Shown piece after piece: positions 12,108 to 21,640 of a DNA stretch of 64,000 nucleotides. Source of the stretch: Candidatus Mycobacterium wuenschmannii (GTDB taxonomy: Bacteria; Actinomycetota; Actinomycetes; Mycobacteriales; Mycobacteriaceae); assembly GCF_030252325.1 (NCBI RefSeq), contig NZ_CP126981.1, forward strand, positions 4,774,001 through 4,838,000, written 5' to 3'. A model generated the notes under the pieces. It was not told the DNA's origin. It saw nothing but the letters and a program-made list of their open reading frames with translations, and made no database searches. How positions within the stretch are numbered: the first letter of the stretch is position 1; each line of letters opens with the position of its first letter. The position numbers and the translations under genes are program-made.

Positions 12108-13340
12108 GTGGCCGAAGATGCCTGGAAGAACTCGATGGCGTGGCTGCCGCACACCATCGCGGAAGCGGCTCTGTCGGATGCCGACGGCGGCGCGGTGGAC
12201 CTCGCGGACGCGTGGAAACACCTGCAGGAGCGGCTGTCTGCCGCCGAGCAACTCGTCCGCACCGCTCCGGTCAACAAGAATCGTCTCGACTATGCCGCCG
12301 GAATGCGCCACCTGATGGTGCTGCTCGCGGTCGGTACGGACGTCGCGCTGCGCGTCGACCCCGACCCGGTCCTCGCGGTCAACCGCGCCAGCATGGACGA
12401 CATCGTCACCTGGGGGCTGGAATGCCCGGACTGCGTGTACATGAACGCGAGCCTGCGGCCCGGCGAGACGTACCGGCTCGTCGGCAACCGGGGGACGGCC
12501 CGCTACGTCGGGTTGCAGACGATGGACGGCATCGCGGCGACGGCGAACTGCCTCGTCGACGATCTCGACGTCGGAGCCGACGGCAACTTCGAGGCGATCC
12601 TGTCCGCCGACGAGCACGACGGCAACTGGCTGCGCCTGGCCGGCGATCATCCGACTCTGACCGTGCGAAACTTCCTCTACGACTGGGACACCGAGGTTTT
12701 GGCGAGCCTGCGGATCGAGCGGGTCGGCGACGAGGCGACGCCACCCGAGCACTCGGTCGCATTCGATGTATCGGTCTCGCGTCAACTCCACGCGTTGGGC
12801 GACTTCGTCTATGACAACCTGAAGTTCTTCCTCGACTTCGGTGCGATGCCGCCGGCCAACGGCTTCATTCCGCCGATGGACATGAGTGAGATGGGTGCCG
12901 CGGCCGAAAACCGGCCCGTCATAGGCAGATTCGAGCTGGAGCCCGACGAGGCGCTGATCCTCGAGGTGCAACCGCCGGTCGGCGTCTACTGGAGCATCTC
13001 GTTGGGCAATCCCTGGCTGGAGACCATCCACTACGGGCGCCATCAGTCCAGCCTCAACGGCCATCAGGCCGTCCTCGACGCCGACGGGATGTTCCGGGCC
13101 GTCATCGCCGCAACCGATCCCGGGGTGGCGAACTGGTTGGACACCGCGGGCCACAGCAACGGCGCAATGCTCTTGCGTTGCGTGCGAACCGAATCCGCGC
13201 CGATGCCGAGCACTCGGGTGGTCAGGGTCGACGAGGTCCGGGCGTCGTTGCCGGCCGGCACCGCCATGACCGCCCCCGAGGAGCGCGCCCGCGTCCTCGA
13301 CGCACGTCGTCGCGCCGTACACGAAAGGTTCTACCGATGA
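12108..13340 (+). CDS. DUF1214 domain-containing protein
   Basis: An acidic, soluble protein of about 410 residues with a C-terminal region (VYWSISLGNPWLETIHYGR, HSNGAMLLRCVRTESAPMP) of the DUF1214 type, found in mycobacterial lipid or steroid-related clusters without known activity. The frame is open to 12039, but a 29-bp operator palindrome lies at 12052-12080; the GTG at 12108 (VAEDAWKNSMAWLPHTI) follows a GGAG and is the better start. The stop overlaps the ATG of the sulfotransferase gene (ATGA), so the two are translationally coupled. Function is unknown; a role with the sulfotransferase on the same substrate is inference. Confidence 0.8.
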   Translation: MAEDAWKNSMAWLPHTIAEAALSDADGGAVDLADAWKHLQERLSAAEQLVRTAPVNKNRLDYAAGMRHLMVLLAVGTDVALRVDPDPVLAVNRASMDDIVTWGLECPDCVYMNASLRPGETYRLVGNRGTARYVGLQTMDGIAATANCLVDDLDVGADGNFEAILSADEHDGNWLRLAGDHPTLTVRNFLYDWDTEVLASLRIERVGDEATPPEHSVAFDVSVSRQLHALGDFVYDNLKFFLDFGAMPPANGFIPPMDMSEMGAAAENRPVIGRFELEPDEALILEVQPPVGVYWSISLGNPWLETIHYGRHQSSLNGHQAVLDADGMFRAVIAATDPGVANWLDTAGHSNGAMLLRCVRTESAPMPSTRVVRVDEVRASLPAGTAMTAPEERARVLDARRRAVHERFYR

Positions 13341-14482
13341 GCTTCTCCGCTGACGAACTCGAAGACGGTGCGCGTGCCGCTACCGGTCTCGACGATTTCG
13401 GCTCGCCTTACTACCGCGAGGGTCTCGAGCGGACCGTCGAGGCGCTGAACAGCGAAGCCGAACTCAACGACCTCGGCGACGTCATGCAGCACGCGACGAT
13501 CAGCAACGCCCTGATCCAACGGCTCAAGATCGTGGACACCTACAAGCAGCACCCGGAGATCGGCGACGAGGTGGTCGACGGGCCGGTCGTCATCCTCGGC
13601 CTGCCCCGCACCGGCACCACGGCGCTGGGCCAATTGATCGCTGCCGACCCACAATTCAGGTCGCTGCGGACATGGGAGTCGCAGGCCCCCACGCCGCCGC
13701 CCGAGTCGGCGACGCAGCACAACGACCCGCGGATCGCGCAGGCCGCGGAGGGCATCGGGATGATCTCGCAGATGTTCCCCGATTTCCAGACGATGGTCAG
13801 TTCCGAAGCCGAGGCGGCGACCGAATGTCAGGACCTGATGGGGATGAGCTTTCGGACGTTCCACTTCGACGGCGTGGTTCGGGTCCCCAGTTATGTGGAG
13901 TGGCTGCTGCAGACCGACATGCGCGAGACGTACGCCTTCCACAAGGACGTCCTGAAACTGCTTCAGTGGCACTGCAAACCGAACCTGTGGCATTTGCGCA
14001 CGCCGGTGCACATGTTCGCGATCGACGCGTTCGTCGACGCTTATCCGAACGCGAAATTTCTGTGGAGCCATCGCGATCCGGCCAAGGTGCTGGGGTCGGT
14101 GTGCAGCCTGATCGCCTACGTCCGCAGTTGGAGCAGCGACCGCGCAGACCCCGAAGAGCTCGGCGCCGAACAACTCGCGTGGTGGTCCGAGGGAATGCGG
14201 CGGGCCATGGACTTTCGTAAGAAGTTCGGCGACGACCGGTTCGTCGATGTCTCCTTCGCCGACCTGCAGAACGACTCGGTCAAGACCGTCGCTGACAGCT
14301 ACGACAAGCTCGGTCTCACGTTCACCGATGCGGCGCGCGCGACGGTGCAAGCGTGGGCCGACGAACACCAGCCCGGTCACCGCGGCACGCACAGCTACGA
14401 GCTGGCCGACTACGGGCTGACTCCCGAGCGAGTGCACGAGGCGTTCGCCGACTACATCGCGACCTACGATGCGTCTGCCTGA
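13337..14482 (+). CDS. PAPS-dependent sulfotransferase family protein
   Basis: A 381-residue sulfotransferase. The 5'-phosphosulfate loop is visible as VVILGLPRTGTTALGQLIAA (about residues 80-99) and the 3'-phosphate-binding segment as AKFLWSHRDPAKVLGSVCSL. Mycobacterial members of this family sulfate lipids, sterols or trehalose derivatives using PAPS; the acceptor cannot be read here. The frame extends upstream to 13178, but that part overlaps the DUF1214 gene; the ATG at 13337 overlaps its stop by 4 bases. The 3' end overlaps the TetR gene by 14 bases, so all three are one operon. Confidence 0.9.
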   Translation: MSFSADELEDGARAATGLDDFGSPYYREGLERTVEALNSEAELNDLGDVMQHATISNALIQRLKIVDTYKQHPEIGDEVVDGPVVILGLPRTGTTALGQLIAADPQFRSLRTWESQAPTPPPESATQHNDPRIAQAAEGIGMISQMFPDFQTMVSSEAEAATECQDLMGMSFRTFHFDGVVRVPSYVEWLLQTDMRETYAFHKDVLKLLQWHCKPNLWHLRTPVHMFAIDAFVDAYPNAKFLWSHRDPAKVLGSVCSLIAYVRSWSSDRADPEELGAEQLAWWSEGMRRAMDFRKKFGDDRFVDVSFADLQNDSVKTVADSYDKLGLTFTDAARATVQAWADEHQPGHRGTHSYELADYGLTPERVHEAFADYIATYDASA

Positions 14483-15143
14483 TCGGACCGAGATCGGCCG
14501 GGCCGGCGGGCGCAAGAAGGTCGAACCGGACCCGCAGGTCCGCGCGGCATTTGTGGCCGCTGCCACCGAAGTGATTCGCGCCCAAGGGGTTCAGGCCGTG
14601 TCGGTCGCCCAGCTACTCGGCAGGACCAACCTGAGCACCCGGGCGTTCTACCGCCATTTCGACTCCAAGGATCAACTGGTCGCCGCGGCGTTCCTCGAGA
14701 TGGCGCACGCCGAGGTCGCCCGGCTGGAGAAGCGGATGTCCGGTCGTCGCGACCCGGCCCGCGCGGTGGCGGCCTGGATCGACGGACGGCTCGACATCGC
14801 CTTCGATCAGCGGGTCCGCTCCGATCTGCGGCAGCTGTCCCTCGAGGCGCAGACGCAGATGTTCCTGGCACCCGAACTCGTCGCACCGGCCTATCGGGAG
14901 ATCCTGCGGCCGCTCGTCGAACAGCTCACGCGCGGAAAGGCTTTGGGGACCTTCACCGAGATCGACCCGGAAGGTGAGGCGCTGTCCATCCACGGCGTGG
15001 TGTGGGCGAACGTCGAGCGGCACTGGGCGACGGCCGCGCGCGAGCCCGATGCGATCCGCGATCGCGTGCAACGGTTCTGCCTCGGCGGGCTGGGACTGAC
15101 GCCGGAAGCGATCGATGCGGCGCTTGGCGTTGTGGACTCCTAG
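14469..15143 (+). CDS. TetR-family transcriptional regulator
   Basis: A 224-residue TetR regulator with a short basic N-terminal arm (GRAGGRKKVEPD) and helix-turn-helix at about residues 25-70 (AAATEVIRAQGVQAVSVAQL, then STRAFYRHFDSKDQLVAAAF). It is the last gene of the DUF1214-sulfotransferase operon (14-base overlap) and probably represses it through the 29-bp palindrome at 12052. Its end overlaps the convergent SDR gene by 4 bases. Confidence 0.9.
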   Translation: MRLPDRTEIGRAGGRKKVEPDPQVRAAFVAAATEVIRAQGVQAVSVAQLLGRTNLSTRAFYRHFDSKDQLVAAAFLEMAHAEVARLEKRMSGRRDPARAVAAWIDGRLDIAFDQRVRSDLRQLSLEAQTQMFLAPELVAPAYREILRPLVEQLTRGKALGTFTEIDPEGEALSIHGVVWANVERHWATAAREPDAIRDRVQRFCLGGLGLTPEAIDAALGVVDS

Positions 15144-15946
15144 GTCGGTCCCAGCGCGTAGGCGCCGGTCTCCGGGTGGTGGTACCAGCCGCTGGCGGCG
15201 TGCGTTCCACCGTCGACATGGATTGTCTGCCCGGTGACGTAGCTGGACAGGTCGGAGGCGAGAAAGACTGCGGCGCCTGCCATCTCGTCGACGTGACCGG
15301 CGCGTCCCATCGGCACGGTGCGGCCGAACCGCTCTTCGGAGCCCGGGGGTGCGATGTTCATGATCCCCTCGGTCAAGGTGATGTCAGGTGCCAGCGCGTT
15401 GACCCGAATACCGTGCGGCGCGAGTTCGAGCGCGGCGGTCTTGGTGTAGTTGATCACCCCGGCCTTGGCCGCGGCGTAGGTGGCGTAACCCGGTGCGGCG
15501 CGGACACCTTCGATCGAGGTGACGCTGATGATGCTGCCCGGCAACTGCTTTTCCACCAGGCCACGGGCCACCCGCTGGGTGCACAGGTAGACGTGCCGCA
15601 GGTTCGACTTGTACAGCGCGTCCCAGCCGTTCTCGCTGGTGTCGAGGATTCCGGACCAGAACACCCCGCCGGCGTTGTTGACCAGGATCGTGACGGGCCC
15701 GAGTTCGGCGACGGTGTGTGCGAGCGCCGCGTCCACCGAGGCGCTGTCCCGGACGTCGGTGGGAATGCCGAGCGCGCCGATCTCGTCGGCGGCCGCGGCG
15801 CACGACTCGGGGTCCCGCTCCCAGATCGCCACCGTCGCGCCGAAGGCCTTCAGCCCCGCGGCGATACCGCGGCCGATGCCGGCCCCGCCGCCGGTGACCA
15901 CTGCGACGCGGTCGTTCAGATAGATGCCTGCCGGATCGAGTGCCAT
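15140..15946 (-). CDS. Short-chain dehydrogenase/reductase
   Basis: A 268-residue classical SDR. The cofactor fold is VAVVTGGGAGIGRGIAAGL (TGxxxGxG), the NNAG motif is LVNNAGGVF, and the catalytic Ser-Tyr-Lys are in SVTSIEGVRAAPGYATYAAAKAG. The acidic residue after beta-2 (IWERDPES) suggests NAD(H). Convergent with the sulfotransferase operon (4-base overlap with the TetR gene). Substrate unknown; an alcohol or steroid dehydrogenase role is common for such mycobacterial SDRs. Confidence 0.92.
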   Translation of the reverse strand: MALDPAGIYLNDRVAVVTGGGAGIGRGIAAGLKAFGATVAIWERDPESCAAAADEIGALGIPTDVRDSASVDAALAHTVAELGPVTILVNNAGGVFWSGILDTSENGWDALYKSNLRHVYLCTQRVARGLVEKQLPGSIISVTSIEGVRAAPGYATYAAAKAGVINYTKTAALELAPHGIRVNALAPDITLTEGIMNIAPPGSEERFGRTVPMGRAGHVDEMAGAAVFLASDLSSYVTGQTIHVDGGTHAASGWYHHPETGAYALGPT

Positions 15947-16044
15947 GGGCTAAGCATGCGCGTGCCCGTCTGAGGTTTGCTGGCCGGGGCCGTGGGCCGG
16001 CTTTCGCTTGACCTTGTCGGTGGCTGGGTATTGACTACGAGTAT

Positions 16045-16060
16045 TCGAACATACATTCGA
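16045..16060 (+). promoter_or_regulatory. LexA (SOS) box of imuA'-imuB
   Basis: TCGAAC-ATAC-ATTCGA matches the mycobacterial LexA consensus TCGAAC-N4-GTTCGA with one mismatch. It lies 37 bases upstream of the imuA' ATG, overlapping the likely promoter (a TTGACT at 16031-16036 could be the -35). A further half-site (TCGAAC at 16057-16062) follows directly. DNA-damage induction of this cassette is established in M. tuberculosis. Confidence 0.85.
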
Positions 16061-16096
16061 ACATCATTAGTCACACCCGTACCGCAGGAGTAGTCG

Positions 16097-16771
16097 ATGA
16101 CGGCGATGCTCGCTTCCGAACAGCCGCATCTCGACCGCGCTGAACAGCTAAAACAGCTGCGTCGGCAGATGGCTGCGGTTTCCGGGAAGGTCGGCGCTGC
16201 CCGGCGCGGCCCCGTCCACGTCGCCGACCTGCTGCCGGATTCGGAAGCCAGACTCCCGGTTCCGCCGTTGCTGTCGGAGCTGTTGCCTCATGCGTTGCCA
16301 CGAGGAACGGTCGCGGTGCTGTCGGGTGCCCGTTCGCTGCCGCTGAGCATGGTCGCCGCGGTGACGGCCGCCGGTGGAAACGCGGCCATCGTCGGGCAAC
16401 CGGACACCGGTCTGCTGGCCGCGGTGGAGATGGGGGCCGATCTGAGCCGGGTCGCGGTGATCCCGGATCCCGGCACCGACCCCGTCGAGGTGGCGGCGGT
16501 GCTGATGGACGGGATGGACCTGATCGTGCTGGCGCTGAAAGGGCGCACGGTGCCGATGACCCGGGCCCGGGCCGTGGTGGCGCGGGCCCAACAGAAAGGC
16601 TGCACGCTGCTGGTCACCGACGGCGACTGGCAGGGCGCGTCGATGCGGTTGAAGGCCCGGGTCAGCGGCTACGAAACCACCTCGGAGAGGCCGGGTTTCG
16701 GGCGGATCAGCAAGGTGCGGCTCGAGGTGTGCGCCGCGGGGCGGGCGACCAGGCGGGCCCGGGCGGGATGA
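16097..16771 (+). CDS. imuA': ImuA', mutasome accessory protein
   Basis: A 224-residue RecA-like protein of the mycobacterial ImuA' type (Rv3395c). It begins [20 protein letters not shown] after a clear AGGAG at 7 bases. The central part ([22 protein letters not shown], with the P-loop degenerate) and [20 protein letters not shown] resemble the RecA core without a functional Walker A. With ImuB and DnaE2 it forms the damage-inducible mutasome for translesion synthesis. It overlaps imuB by 4 bases (ATGA) and is behind a LexA box. Confidence 0.93.
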   Translation: MTAMLASEQPHLDRAEQLKQLRRQMAAVSGKVGAARRGPVHVADLLPDSEARLPVPPLLSELLPHALPRGTVAVLSGARSLPLSMVAAVTAAGGNAAIVGQPDTGLLAAVEMGADLSRVAVIPDPGTDPVEVAAVLMDGMDLIVLALKGRTVPMTRARAVVARAQQKGCTLLVTDGDWQGASMRLKARVSGYETTSERPGFGRISKVRLEVCAAGRATRRARAG

Positions 16772-18351
16772 GCGCGGCGTCCCGGGTATTGGCGATCTGG
16801 TGCATGGACTGGCCGGCGGTCGCGGCGGCGGCCGCGGCGGGACTGCCCGCCACGTCCCCGGTCGCCGTCGCGTTGGCCAACCGGGTGATCGCCTGCTCGT
16901 CGGCGGCTCGCGCGGTCGGCGTGCGGCGCGGGCTGCGGCGGCGCGAGGCGTCGGCCCGCTGTCCGCAACTGCATGTCGTCGCCGCCGACCCCGACCGCGA
17001 CGCCCGCTACTTCGAGGGGGTCGTCGCGGCGGTCGACGACCTGGTGCCCCGCGCCGAGGTGCTGCGTCCCGGCCTGGTGGTGCTGCCGGTCCGCGGGGCG
17101 GCCCGGTTCTTCGGGCCCGAGCAACAGGTCGCCGAGCGGTTGACCGATGCGGTGGCGGCGGCGGGTGCCGAGTGTCAGGTCGGCATCGCCGATCAACTGC
17201 CGACCGCGGTCTTCGCCGCCCGCGCCGGTCGCGTCCTGACGCCGGGGGAGGACGCGCGGTTTCTGGCGGCGCTGTCGATCCGGCAGCTCGCCACCGAGCC
17301 CAGCCTGGCCGGACCGGGCCGGGACGACCTTGCGGACCTGTTGTGGCGGATGGGTATTCGCACGATCGGGCAGTTCGCCGCGCTGTCCCGCACGGACGTG
17401 GCCTCCCGGTTCGGCGCGGACGCGGTGAGCGCGCACCGGTTCGCCCGCGGCGAGCCGGAGCGTGCGCCGTCCGGTCGCGAGACGCCGGCCGAGCTAGATG
17501 CGGTGCTGCCGTGCGATCCGCCGATCGACCGGGTCGACGCCGCCGCGTTCGCAGGACGCTCGCTGGCCAGTGCGTTGCACCAGACGTTGCTGGCCGCCGG
17601 GGTGGGCTGCACCCGGCTGGCCGTCCACGCGGTCACCGCCAATGGCGAAGAGCTGAGCCGGGTTTGGCGCTGTGCCGAGCCGTTGACCGAGGACGCCACC
17701 GCCGACCGGGTGCGCTGGCAGCTGGACGGCTGGTTGAACACCCGTGTCGTCGTCGATCGGCCCACCGCGCCGGTGGTCCAGTTGCGGCTGCAGGCGGTGG
17801 AGGTGGTGTCGGCCGGGGCGCTGCAGCTACCACTGTGGGGCGGTCTCGGCGAAGAGGACCGGATGCGGGCCCGTCGCGCGCTGGTCCGGGTGCAGGGTCT
17901 GCTCGGCCAGGAGGCGGTCCAGGTGCCGATGCTGTCGGGTGGTCGCGGGCCGGCCGAACGCATCACGCTGACACCGCTGGGTGACGAGCCGGTGCCACGT
18001 GCCGACCCGGATCGCCCCTGGCCCGGTCAGCTGCCGGAGCCGTCGCCGACGGTGCTGCTCGACGATCCGGTGGAACTGTTTGATTCCCAGGGCAATTCGA
18101 TTCGAGTGACCAGTCGCGGGCTGTTCTCCGCCGACCCGACACGACTGACCGCCCGCGGCCGCGACAACCGGCTGCACTGGTGGGCGGGCCCGTGGCCGGT
18201 CGACGAACGGTGGTGGGACCCGGACTCCGTAGGGGGCCGGACGGCTCGGGTGCAGGTGCTGCTGCAGGGTGAGCGGTCGTCCGATCCCGGCACCGCGCTG
18301 CTGCTCTGTTATCGGCAGAGGAGGTGGTACCTGGAGGGGATCTACGAGTGA
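16768..18351 (+). CDS. imuB: ImuB, Y-family polymerase-like mutasome scaffold
   Basis: A 527-residue DinB/UmuC-like protein, identical in length to Rv3394c. The Y-family fold is seen from residue 5 ([20 protein letters not shown]) to the little finger. Family members lack the full set of catalytic carboxylates and act as adaptor between the beta clamp and DnaE2. The clamp-binding motif QLPLWG is at residues 353-358. The long C-terminal part (about 360-527) ends in the conserved [10 protein letters not shown]. The ATG at 16768 overlaps the imuA' stop; the longer frame from 16729 only adds out-of-family residues. Confidence 0.95.
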   Translation: MSAASRVLAIWCMDWPAVAAAAAAGLPATSPVAVALANRVIACSSAARAVGVRRGLRRREASARCPQLHVVAADPDRDARYFEGVVAAVDDLVPRAEVLRPGLVVLPVRGAARFFGPEQQVAERLTDAVAAAGAECQVGIADQLPTAVFAARAGRVLTPGEDARFLAALSIRQLATEPSLAGPGRDDLADLLWRMGIRTIGQFAALSRTDVASRFGADAVSAHRFARGEPERAPSGRETPAELDAVLPCDPPIDRVDAAAFAGRSLASALHQTLLAAGVGCTRLAVHAVTANGEELSRVWRCAEPLTEDATADRVRWQLDGWLNTRVVVDRPTAPVVQLRLQAVEVVSAGALQLPLWGGLGEEDRMRARRALVRVQGLLGQEAVQVPMLSGGRGPAERITLTPLGDEPVPRADPDRPWPGQLPEPSPTVLLDDPVELFDSQGNSIRVTSRGLFSADPTRLTARGRDNRLHWWAGPWPVDERWWDPDSVGGRTARVQVLLQGERSSDPGTALLLCYRQRRWYLEGIYE

Positions 18352-18426
18352 AAATGCGTCTCGTGGGCCCGCCGTACGCAGGTACGATCAGCGTCAATCT
18401 ATCGGCGGCCAAGAGGAAGACGCGTC

Positions 18427-19113
18427 GTGTCGGAGACCGAGGACGAACGGAATGCCGTCGTTGACGACGAGCAGCGGGTCGCTGCCGAGGGTGCACAGTC
18501 CTCTGTCTGGCAGCGACTTTCGCTCAAGCAACTGCGCTGGACGGCCCTTGCGCTCATTCTGGTCGCCACCGCGGCGTTCGGTGGCTTGAAGACGGCTCAC
18601 CACAGCACGCTCATCTCCCTCGGCCAGTCGTACACCGCCGGAGCGCTCACGGTCACCCCGCGCTCGGTCTCACTGGTCGACCGCTGGACAGGGCTGCCCC
18701 GTCTCGCGCCGCAGTGTCGCTACCTCGTGCTCAAGGTGACGATCCAGAACACTGCGCACGAATCCGTTCCCTATCCGCTTACCGGACCGCTGGCGGGTCG
18801 GCCCAGCGACTGTGCCCCGCCACACCCGCGCGCAGACACCGAGGCCTTCGGGCTCACCGGTGTCGCCAATCAATTCGCGGCAACATTTCGCGGCAAGGAG
18901 ACCATCACGGTCCCCACCATCAGCGCCGGGTTCACCTACGACTACTCGGTGCTGTGGGCGGTGTCGAAGGCCGACCTGGCGCATCGCCCGGTGATCTCGA
19001 TCCGCTTCTACCGGATGTATTCGTTCATCTCCACGCTCGTCCTCAGCCGGCGCTGGGGCGGCGACTACGACCGCTTCGGGGAGTTGCGGATCTCGAATGT
19101 GGAGTCGGCATGA
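18427..19113 (+). CDS. Single-pass membrane protein with exported domain, first of three
   Basis: 228 residues: about 35 acidic cytoplasmic residues, one membrane helix (LRWTALALILVATAAFGGL, about residues 37-55) and a ~170-residue exported domain. The domain starts SLGQSYTAGALTVTPRSVSL and continues with LVLKVTIQNTAHESVPYPL, a beta-sandwich pattern like DUF4352-type domains. Start is GTG. The stop overlaps the next start (ATGA). No enzymatic motif is seen. I do not recognise the family; DUF4352 likeness is by eye only. Confidence 0.75.
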   Translation: MSETEDERNAVVDDEQRVAAEGAQSSVWQRLSLKQLRWTALALILVATAAFGGLKTAHHSTLISLGQSYTAGALTVTPRSVSLVDRWTGLPRLAPQCRYLVLKVTIQNTAHESVPYPLTGPLAGRPSDCAPPHPRADTEAFGLTGVANQFAATFRGKETITVPTISAGFTYDYSVLWAVSKADLAHRPVISIRFYRMYSFISTLVLSRRWGGDYDRFGELRISNVESA

Positions 19114-19688
19114 CCGTACGGATGGCGCTGCCGCCAGCGGTTCGCGGAATTCTGGCCGCTGCGCTACTGGTCTGCGCGGGAGCGATGTGGTCACTGCTAC
19201 CGACGAAGTTGCAGTCGTGGGCCCCAATAGACGTCCACGGGCAGCTTGGGCAACGAATTACCGGTCGCGATATCGCGGTCACCGTCGCCCGCACCTACCT
19301 CGCTCGCGCGGTAACCGCCAAGAGCCCAAACGGATTGAACGTTTTTTCGACGAAGGGTGTCTGGCTGGTCATGATGGTCAGCTACGAGCCATTGTTCACG
19401 CCCCAATCGCCGCACTTCGACCTCCGTGTCGGTGACAGCACCTATGACACCAACCTGTCGGGTTTTCACAGCATGGTGCAACCAGGTATGCCACTGAGCA
19501 GTCCTATGGCATTCGAACTGCCGACCACTCCCACGAGCGCCACGCTATTGGTCAGCAACGTGCGGGTGGAGAGCAGCATGGCGGAGATGGACACTGCGCC
19601 ACTCGATTCTCGTGTTGCCGTAGACATGTCGTTGTCGGGCCTGGTTCCAGTCGCTTCGCTCAACCTGGACGAACTGGCCGATCGATGA
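19110..19688 (+). CDS. Single-pass membrane protein with exported domain, second of three
   Basis: 192 residues from the ATG that overlaps the preceding stop; the longer in-frame extension to 18714 lies within the previous gene and is not used. A membrane helix (GILAAALLVCAGAMWSLLP, about residues 13-31) precedes an exported beta-rich domain (GQRITGRDIAVTVARTYLAR, then VWLVMMVSYEPLF). The layout, a Gly-x-x-(I/L)-x-(G/A)-x-(L/I) strand pair followed by a hydrophobic strand, parallels the first protein. Stop overlaps the third gene (ATGA). Function unknown. Confidence 0.75.
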   Translation: MTVRMALPPAVRGILAAALLVCAGAMWSLLPTKLQSWAPIDVHGQLGQRITGRDIAVTVARTYLARAVTAKSPNGLNVFSTKGVWLVMMVSYEPLFTPQSPHFDLRVGDSTYDTNLSGFHSMVQPGMPLSSPMAFELPTTPTSATLLVSNVRVESSMAEMDTAPLDSRVAVDMSLSGLVPVASLNLDELADR

Positions 19689-20281
19689 ACTCGTGGATTC
19701 GTCGCAACGGCAGGGCGATCGTGATCAGCGTGCTCGTCGTCGGCCTCATCGGAATTACCGTCACCCTGCCGGCCTGGCGGGAGAACATCGGCTACCGACT
19801 GCCCAAACACGTAGTGCCCTACGGTAGTTCAATCGTGATTGGCAACACTCGCTGGCAGTTGTCTCCGGTCACCGCGCCGAGCGTCCAAGAGTTGCGTAAG
19901 AAGAGGGGCTTCCTGCCCGACGATCCATACGACATCCCGCCGGACGGGCGACTGGCCACCTATCTGCTGCGCCGCACCAAAAACGGTAAGCCGGTGGGCG
20001 TTCCGGACGGCTACCCCGCCTGCACCGCCGCCGTCAACTCCGGCGATCGGCAGTGGACGAGGGCTTCGTTCTCGCTCGGGGTCACCGAGTGGGAGATCAA
20101 CGGTGGTGTCTCCGCCATCTGCTCGCCGCGGCACACCGAGCCTTTGCTGGTGGCAATCATCGTTCCCAAGGACGTCACACTGACGTCCGTCGACGTTCAG
20201 TTTCTTCCCGAATCCTGGGACAACAAGAAGCAGATGTCGAAGGCGACGGACCTACTCGTGATCCGTTTCAACACTGGATAA
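19685..20281 (+). CDS. Single-pass membrane protein with exported domain, third of three
   Basis: 198 residues: short basic N-terminus (MNSWIRRNGR), membrane helix (AIVISVLVVGLIGITVTLPA, about residues 11-30) and exported domain with two Cys (YPACTAAVNSG and GVSAICSPRHTE) that could form a disulfide. Begins SSIVIGNTRWQLSPV, again a strand pair as in the two preceding proteins. Its 3' end overlaps the convergent polytopic membrane gene by 30 bases. Function unknown. Confidence 0.75.
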   Translation: MNSWIRRNGRAIVISVLVVGLIGITVTLPAWRENIGYRLPKHVVPYGSSIVIGNTRWQLSPVTAPSVQELRKKRGFLPDDPYDIPPDGRLATYLLRRTKNGKPVGVPDGYPACTAAVNSGDRQWTRASFSLGVTEWEINGGVSAICSPRHTEPLLVAIIVPKDVTLTSVDVQFLPESWDNKKQMSKATDLLVIRFNTG

Positions 20282-21589
20282 TTCGTCGTCGGGAGTGTGA
20301 TCGCCGGCTGCTTCTTCGCGGGTCGCCTCGACGCGTACCCGGTCGACGCAGAACCAGTACGTGGCGGCGACCAGCGAGATGCGCAGCGGGTCGACCACCG
20401 CGCCGATCAACGCCCTGATCAGTTGATCGTAGGTCTGCCACCAGGGCCAGTCGTGCGGCCCGATGAGCAGCGCGACACCCCGCCACAGGTAGCCGTCGGT
20501 CACCTTCGCGTCCCAGTAGGCCCCGTTCGGCGCCAGGAGCACCAGCGCCGTATAGGCCAGCACGAAAAACGCGATGGGCAACGCTCCGCCGTGCAGGATC
20601 AGTCGCCAGGCATCCGCGATCGGCCCGAACCGGCCCAACTGTGATCGGGCGAACTCGCCCGCGCGCCGGCGGATCTCGGCCGGTACCCGTTGCCATCGAG
20701 GCTGTGCCGCGTGGCGGCCGCGTTCGATCGCCGAACTGACAACCGTCGCCGCGCGCTCTCCCAGCAGGACCCGGCGCGCGCTGGCCCACGTCGGCCGGAA
20801 TGGCGTGCCGTAGATCGCGGCGCCGATGGCCAGCCATGCCAACGCCAGGGCCACCACCGAGATCATCGCTCCCAGGACGGTTCCCGCCGTGTTCCAGATG
20901 TGCGCGAGCCAGGCGACGTGTGCGAGCGCCGCATCGCGAACCGTGCCTAGCCACACCACGATTCGCCGTTCCCGGATCCATTGCGGCGAACCGAACAGCA
21001 GCACCGCCGACGCCTTGAGGGCGAAGTACAGCCACACCACTTCGAGGTAGGCGGCGACAATCATCGTCCAGCGGGGCAGCCGCTCGCGAAAACGAGTCAT
21101 CAGTTGGCGCAGGACGAAAGCGATCAGGATCGCCAGCCACAGTTTGGGGCCGATTGCCGAGCCGTAGATCTCGTGGGCCGCCGCCGTCTTCCAGTCGTTG
21201 AGCAGTGCATGGGTCACGCTCGTGACGTAGACGTAGTAGTCCTCGACGAGCAGTTTCCACGCGGTGTAGATGACCAAGAACGGCAGAATGGCGGTCATCA
21301 CCACGTCGAAGACGCCCTTGGCCTGCTCGCCGTCGGTTTCGACCCCCTGCAGCCCCGGTGCGGCGGACCGGATCACCAGGAACATGGCGAGATACATCAG
21401 AAGCCGGACCAACGGAGCCAGCGGCAGAACCAGGCTTCCCCAAAAGTCGCCGTGGCTGAAGGCGATCTGGATTGCCAGGTGGATCGCCCAGTACCTCAAG
21501 AACCAGCCGATGAGGTAGATGGCGACAAGCCATGGCCAGGTCTGCCACCACAGGCTGACCGTCCGCCGCAGGATTGTGAGCACCCGCAC
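20252..21589 (-). CDS. Polytopic membrane protein of unknown function
   Basis: 445 residues with about eight predicted hydrophobic segments, for example WLVAIYLIGWFLRYWAIHLA, LAPLVRLLMYLAMFLVI, LWLAILIAFVLRQLM and VLGAMISVVALALAWLAIGA, and a charged C-terminal tail (TREEAAGDHTPDDELSSVET). No transporter or enzyme motif is recognised. It is convergent with the three single-pass proteins, overlapping the third by 30 bases, and is the last gene of a minus-strand run starting at the TetR gene at 30694. Presence beside the three anchored proteins suggests a common envelope task, as inference only. Confidence 0.8.
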   Translation of the reverse strand: MRVLTILRRTVSLWWQTWPWLVAIYLIGWFLRYWAIHLAIQIAFSHGDFWGSLVLPLAPLVRLLMYLAMFLVIRSAAPGLQGVETDGEQAKGVFDVVMTAILPFLVIYTAWKLLVEDYYVYVTSVTHALLNDWKTAAAHEIYGSAIGPKLWLAILIAFVLRQLMTRFRERLPRWTMIVAAYLEVVWLYFALKASAVLLFGSPQWIRERRIVVWLGTVRDAALAHVAWLAHIWNTAGTVLGAMISVVALALAWLAIGAAIYGTPFRPTWASARRVLLGERAATVVSSAIERGRHAAQPRWQRVPAEIRRRAGEFARSQLGRFGPIADAWRLILHGGALPIAFFVLAYTALVLLAPNGAYWDAKVTDGYLWRGVALLIGPHDWPWWQTYDQLIRALIGAVVDPLRISLVAATYWFCVDRVRVEATREEAAGDHTPDDELSSVETDHE

Positions 21590-21640
21590 CTCCCAAGTGG
21601 CCTAACGATAGCGGCTGATCGCCTCCGACAAGGGCGGCTT

